Positions 61,593 through 64,000 of a DNA stretch of 64,000 nt are shown here, in pieces. This DNA comes from Romboutsia_E sp900604535 (GTDB lineage Bacteria > Bacillota > Clostridia > Peptostreptococcales > Peptostreptococcaceae). The stretch covers positions 186,001 to 250,000 of the forward strand of contig NZ_UWOT01000001.1 of the NCBI RefSeq assembly GCF_900604535.1. Reading direction: 5' to 3'. The notes beneath the pieces are model-generated. The model saw only the letters and a list, made by a program, of their open reading frames with translations. It was not told where the DNA came from and made no database searches. Each line of letters begins with the position of its first letter. The stretch's first letter is position 1. The position numbers and the translations under genes were made by a program.

Positions 61593-61946
61593 TTATTTTC
61601 CTCTTTTTTTATTACTTAACCTTAATATAACATGTCTTCTTATTATAGATAAATTGTCGAATAATCTCGAACCAAATACTAATATTGCAACATAGTAAAT
61701 TGGTATCCCCAGTCTATCACCTATATAAGTTAAAAATATAGCTAATAATGAATTTCCAATAAAACCTGTTATAAATATAATATTATCATATTTACCTTCA
61801 AAAGTTGACTTTACTGCACCAAAGATTGAATCTAGCGTTGCAAGTATTGCCACCGACATATAAAGGGAGTAATCCATAGGATAAGTAAATGGAATATAAT
61901 AACCAATAAATACTCCTAGTGCTAGTCCTCCTAGTATCCATAACAT
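61593..61946 (-). CDS. sbp: Small basic membrane protein Sbp (DUF1290)
   Basis: A 117-residue membrane protein with three helices and a basic end (RHVILRLSNKKRGK). It matches the B. subtilis Sbp family (DUF1290), found in the division operon before ftsA. GKYDNIIFITGF and LATLDSIFGAVKS are characteristic. ATG follows GAAGGTGAG. Function unknown. It ends the ftsQ-DUF881-DUF881-sbp run. Confidence 0.9.
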   Translation of the reverse strand: MLWILGGLALGVFIGYYIPFTYPMDYSLYMSVAILATLDSIFGAVKSTFEGKYDNIIFITGFIGNSLLAIFLTYIGDRLGIPIYYVAILVFGSRLFDNLSIIRRHVILRLSNKKRGK

Positions 61947-62006
61947 AAATACTCACCTTCTTTATTTTACTTTGAAATAGTTCTTTTTTTCAAGCTTTTT
62001 ATACTT

Positions 62007-62714
62007 TTATTTGTTTTTTTCGTAAAAATTTACTACTAAATAATCTTTTTCCTCTACATTTATATAAATCCCATATACTTCCTTCAGTAAACTTGCATAT
62101 GACTCTGGAGAATTTATACTTGCCTTTAAGGAATCTATATCTCCTACAGCTTTTATTATAAATGGTTGTCCATATGTTGTTTCATTTACTGTAATTGTTG
62201 CACCTGAACATTTTATTTTACTTGTTGGTAGAACTCTTTCATCATTTATAGATATCCCTTTTGCCCCTGCTTTTCTTAGGTCATTTATAACTCTCAATAT
62301 ATCTATATCATGAATAAGTAAGTCATTTGGGTTTTCACCACTAGATAACTCTCTTTCGCTGTCCTTCATAGTAATAATTATTCCATTTCCTTTAACATCT
62401 GAATATCCACTTATTTCTTTTAAATATTTTAGTTCATCATTCATCAATTCTTCTACTGATTTATTTTCATCCTCATCAACATGCTCATATACTTTTAGGC
62501 TTTGTTCATACTTATCTTTTTTTTCTTTTAAATTTTCAATTTCAAGCTTAATATCATTTATTTCCTCTTCAATTTCCCTTTTTTGTTTCAATGTTATATA
62601 TACATTGTTTGAATTCATAGACTTTATGTAAGTAGAAATAAATATCCCTATCATAAAAGCAATTAATATTATTAGCATCTTTTTTGTTTGTAGTTTATAC
62701 TTATTAATTTTCAT
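62007..62714 (-). CDS. DUF881 protein, second copy (YlxW/YlxX family)
   Basis: Membrane-anchored DUF881 protein: helix at about 13-30, coiled coil (about 45-85), then the family domain SDVKGNGIIITMKD, GAKGISINDERVLPTS and KAVGDIDSLKAS. About 235 residues from ATG 62714, which overlaps the end of the first copy by 11 bases. Family function unknown; in B. subtilis YlxW/YlxX lie in the same place beside divIB. Confidence 0.87.
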   Translation of the reverse strand: MKINKYKLQTKKMLIILIAFMIGIFISTYIKSMNSNNVYITLKQKREIEEEINDIKLEIENLKEKKDKYEQSLKVYEHVDEDENKSVEELMNDELKYLKEISGYSDVKGNGIIITMKDSERELSSGENPNDLLIHDIDILRVINDLRKAGAKGISINDERVLPTSKIKCSGATITVNETTYGQPFIIKAVGDIDSLKASINSPESYASLLKEVYGIYINVEEKDYLVVNFYEKNK

Positions 62715-63429
62715 CGTCTTCAATTAACTCGCTATTATCTTCCAAATATTTTCTTTCTGATGATGCTTCTATTTTTAGATCTTCACTTTTTTCTACAGTA
62801 ACTTTAGCATTATAATATTTTTCTATTTCCCAGACAATACCATATTTAATTTGAAGGGCTGATGCTAATGTGTCTGAATTTCCTATTGCTTTTATTATAA
62901 ATGGCTCTTTTATAATACTATCATTTAAGTATAGTTTATCTTCCTTTAAATGTATATACGAATCATGCACTATTCGTTGATTATTCATTGATATAGCATT
63001 TGCTTGAGCAGAATTTAATTTATTTATAAGAGATAATAATATGTCATAATTATAAGATATATTATTTGAAGAATTATCATTTAAATTATTATTTGTAGAT
63101 TTAATAGTTACCTTAATTCCTTCCCCTTTTACATCAGTGTATCCTGCTAACTCTTCATATTTTTTAATTTCTGATTTTATACTATCATCATTACTACCAT
63201 CTTCATCACTTTTATAGCTATCTATGCTATTTTGTATTTCATATATTTCTTCTTGTAAATCAGCTTCTTCTTTTTTTAATGATTTTAATTCTTGAGCTAA
63301 TTGTTCTCCTTTTTTGAGGGTTGTCATTCCATTATTTTCTATATTTATGCTTCTTAATTGTAAACTTATAAAAATTCCTAATATAGTAGTGACTATAATT
63401 AAACTTTTATAAGGTATTTTTTTGTGCAA
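62704..63429 (-). CDS. DUF881 protein, first copy (YlxW/YlxX family)
   Basis: Paralogue of the next gene with the same layout: anchor helix (about 8-27), coiled coil (about 39-70), and the DUF881 domain TDVKGEGIKVTIKS, QANAISMNNQRIV and KAIGNSDTLASAL. About 241 residues if TTG at 63429 is used; it follows AGGAG by eight bases, whereas the GTG at 63438 overlaps that site. It lies between ftsQ/divIB and the second DUF881 gene. Confidence 0.86.
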   Translation of the reverse strand: MHKKIPYKSLIIVTTILGIFISLQLRSINIENNGMTTLKKGEQLAQELKSLKKEEADLQEEIYEIQNSIDSYKSDEDGSNDDSIKSEIKKYEELAGYTDVKGEGIKVTIKSTNNNLNDNSSNNISYNYDILLSLINKLNSAQANAISMNNQRIVHDSYIHLKEDKLYLNDSIIKEPFIIKAIGNSDTLASALQIKYGIVWEIEKYYNAKVTVEKSEDLKIEASSERKYLEDNSELIEDDEN

Positions 63430-63454
63430 ATTAATCACTCCTCATTGCTGCTTA

Positions 63455-64000
63455 TTAACTAGGTTTATATACTGCGTAATTGCTATAAGTTAAATCTACA
63501 ATACCACTTTTTATATTTTTACTTTGTAAATCTACAAGTATTTTGCTAGTTCTAGATATATTATAATCTAAGTTATCATCATTTATTATTAAAAATTTAG
63601 GTCCAATATTTACTATAATATTTACATTAGAACCTGTGTATTCAATTTCTGATATTTCATTTTCTAAATGCTCTTCTTTTAATAATGCTATTAAATTTAA
63701 AACGCTTTTTTTAACTTTATCATTTTCAAATTTAACAGTCCCATTATTTAAAGTATACTTCACATTAAATACTATTTTATCATTATTTTCATCTAAATTA
63801 TCAATTTTTTCAATTAAGTTTCCACTATTATCTATATAACAAAAATCTGTTCCATTTGATAATAGTGCTATAACTTCTTTTTCTTTTATTGTTATTACTA
63901 TTTTGTTTGGAAGTTTACGCTTAACCTCTACATCATCTACATAAGGATTTGATTGTATCTCTTTTTTTATATCTTTTAATTTGTAACTAAATATATTTTT
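63455..64000 (-). CDS. Cell-division protein FtsQ/DivIB (5' end cut by window edge)
   Basis: Membrane division protein that links FtsL and FtsB. The visible 181 residues are in one open frame from base 64000. They start inside the POTRA domain (NPYVDDVEVKRKLPNKIVI) and include the FtsQ beta domain (LLSNGTDFCYIDNSGNLIEK...). The GTG at 63763 that might seem a start lies inside the gene. The N-terminal helix must be in the next window. Confidence 0.9.
   Translation of the reverse strand, partial: KNIFSYKLKDIKKEIQSNPYVDDVEVKRKLPNKIVITIKEKEVIALLSNGTDFCYIDNSGNLIEKIDNLDENNDKIVFNVKYTLNNGTVKFENDKVKKSVLNLIALLKEEHLENEISEIEYTGSNVNIIVNIGPKFLIINDDNLDYNISRTSKILVDLQSKNIKSGIVDLTYSNYAVYKPS

Noticed and set aside
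63455..63763. A 102-residue protein starting at GTG 63763
   Set aside because: The same frame is open to the window edge and encodes the FtsQ POTRA domain upstream, so the GTG is internal.
1..64000. CRISPR arrays, tRNA or rRNA genes, insertion sequences, prophage
   Set aside because: No regularly spaced repeats, no cloverleaf or CCA-ended sequences, no transposase or integrase motifs were seen on either strand.

Overview
This window is a stretch of core chromosome from a low-GC, endospore-forming Firmicute. Sporulation genes (sigE, sigG, spoIIGA, spoIVA, a YlmC/YmxH-type gene and a YIEGIA set), T-box leaders, and the gene order rpe-rsgA-prkC-stp-rlmN-rsmB-fmt-def-priA-coaBC-rpoZ-gmk point to Peptostreptococcaceae (Clostridioides / Romboutsia / Paraclostridium relatives). 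The species cannot be fixed from sequence reading alone. Almost every gene is on the minus strand. Only four genes read plus: rqcH, a small repeat protein, a DUF1294 gene and a TetR regulator. I found no rRNA, tRNA, CRISPR array, insertion sequence or prophage.

Layout. 1-16.6 kb: one long minus-strand housekeeping series, starting at dapF and ending in thiN. It covers lysine/cell wall (dapF), RNA and translation quality control (YicC, rsmB, rlmN, fmt, def, rsgA), nucleotide and CoA metabolism (gmk, coaBC), replication restart (priA), and a Ser/Thr kinase-phosphatase pair (prkC/stp). 16.7-23.7 kb: a small accessory stretch with rqcH, a frameshifted MerR/TipAS regulator, a BlaI repressor with a broken BlaR1-like sensor, an orphan beta-repeat protein, a flavodoxin and a DUF1294 protein. 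23.8-32.9 kb: asnB, uraA and pyrR with PyrR-type leaders, rluD-like, lspA, a polysaccharide deacetylase, a DksA/TraR-type protein, and mtnN-trpS behind a tryptophan T-box. 33.3-37.1 kb: degV and a divergent tetR around a palindromic operator, then a catalase-like gene and an SPFH gene. 37.2-44.8 kb: ileS with its own T-box, then divIVA-ylmH-yggT-sepF-yggS and an HlyD-like gene. 45-53.8 kb: a UPF0210 pseudogene, spoIVA, gpsA, plsY, der, a DUF512 radical-SAM gene, and a YIEGIA pair with its small partner. 53.9-64 kb: a PhoR/PhoB-like pair, pgeF, nrdR, a PRC-barrel gene, sigG, sigE, spoIIGA, ftsZ, sbp, two DUF881 genes and the start of ftsQ/divIB.

How the genes work together. The right end links septum formation (FtsQ, FtsZ, SepF further left) to sporulation: SpoIIGA is expected to activate pro-SigE, SigE controls mother-cell genes such as spoIVA, and SigG acts later in the forespore. 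The spoIIGA promoter keeps the wide -35/-10 spacing known from Spo0A-activated B. subtilis spoIIG. ftsA is absent from its usual place next to ftsZ. Gene expression here leans on RNA switches: two T-boxes, a PyrR attenuator, and a second PyrR-like leader that seems to act on translation.

Nothing here looks like a wholly new defence or biosynthetic system. The points most worth a second look are the slippage-prone A7 tract that splits the TipAS regulator, the broken BlaR1-like sensor beside an intact BlaI operator, the orphan repeat protein, the tryptophan T-box in front of mtnN, the uraA leader, and the paired YIEGIA genes.
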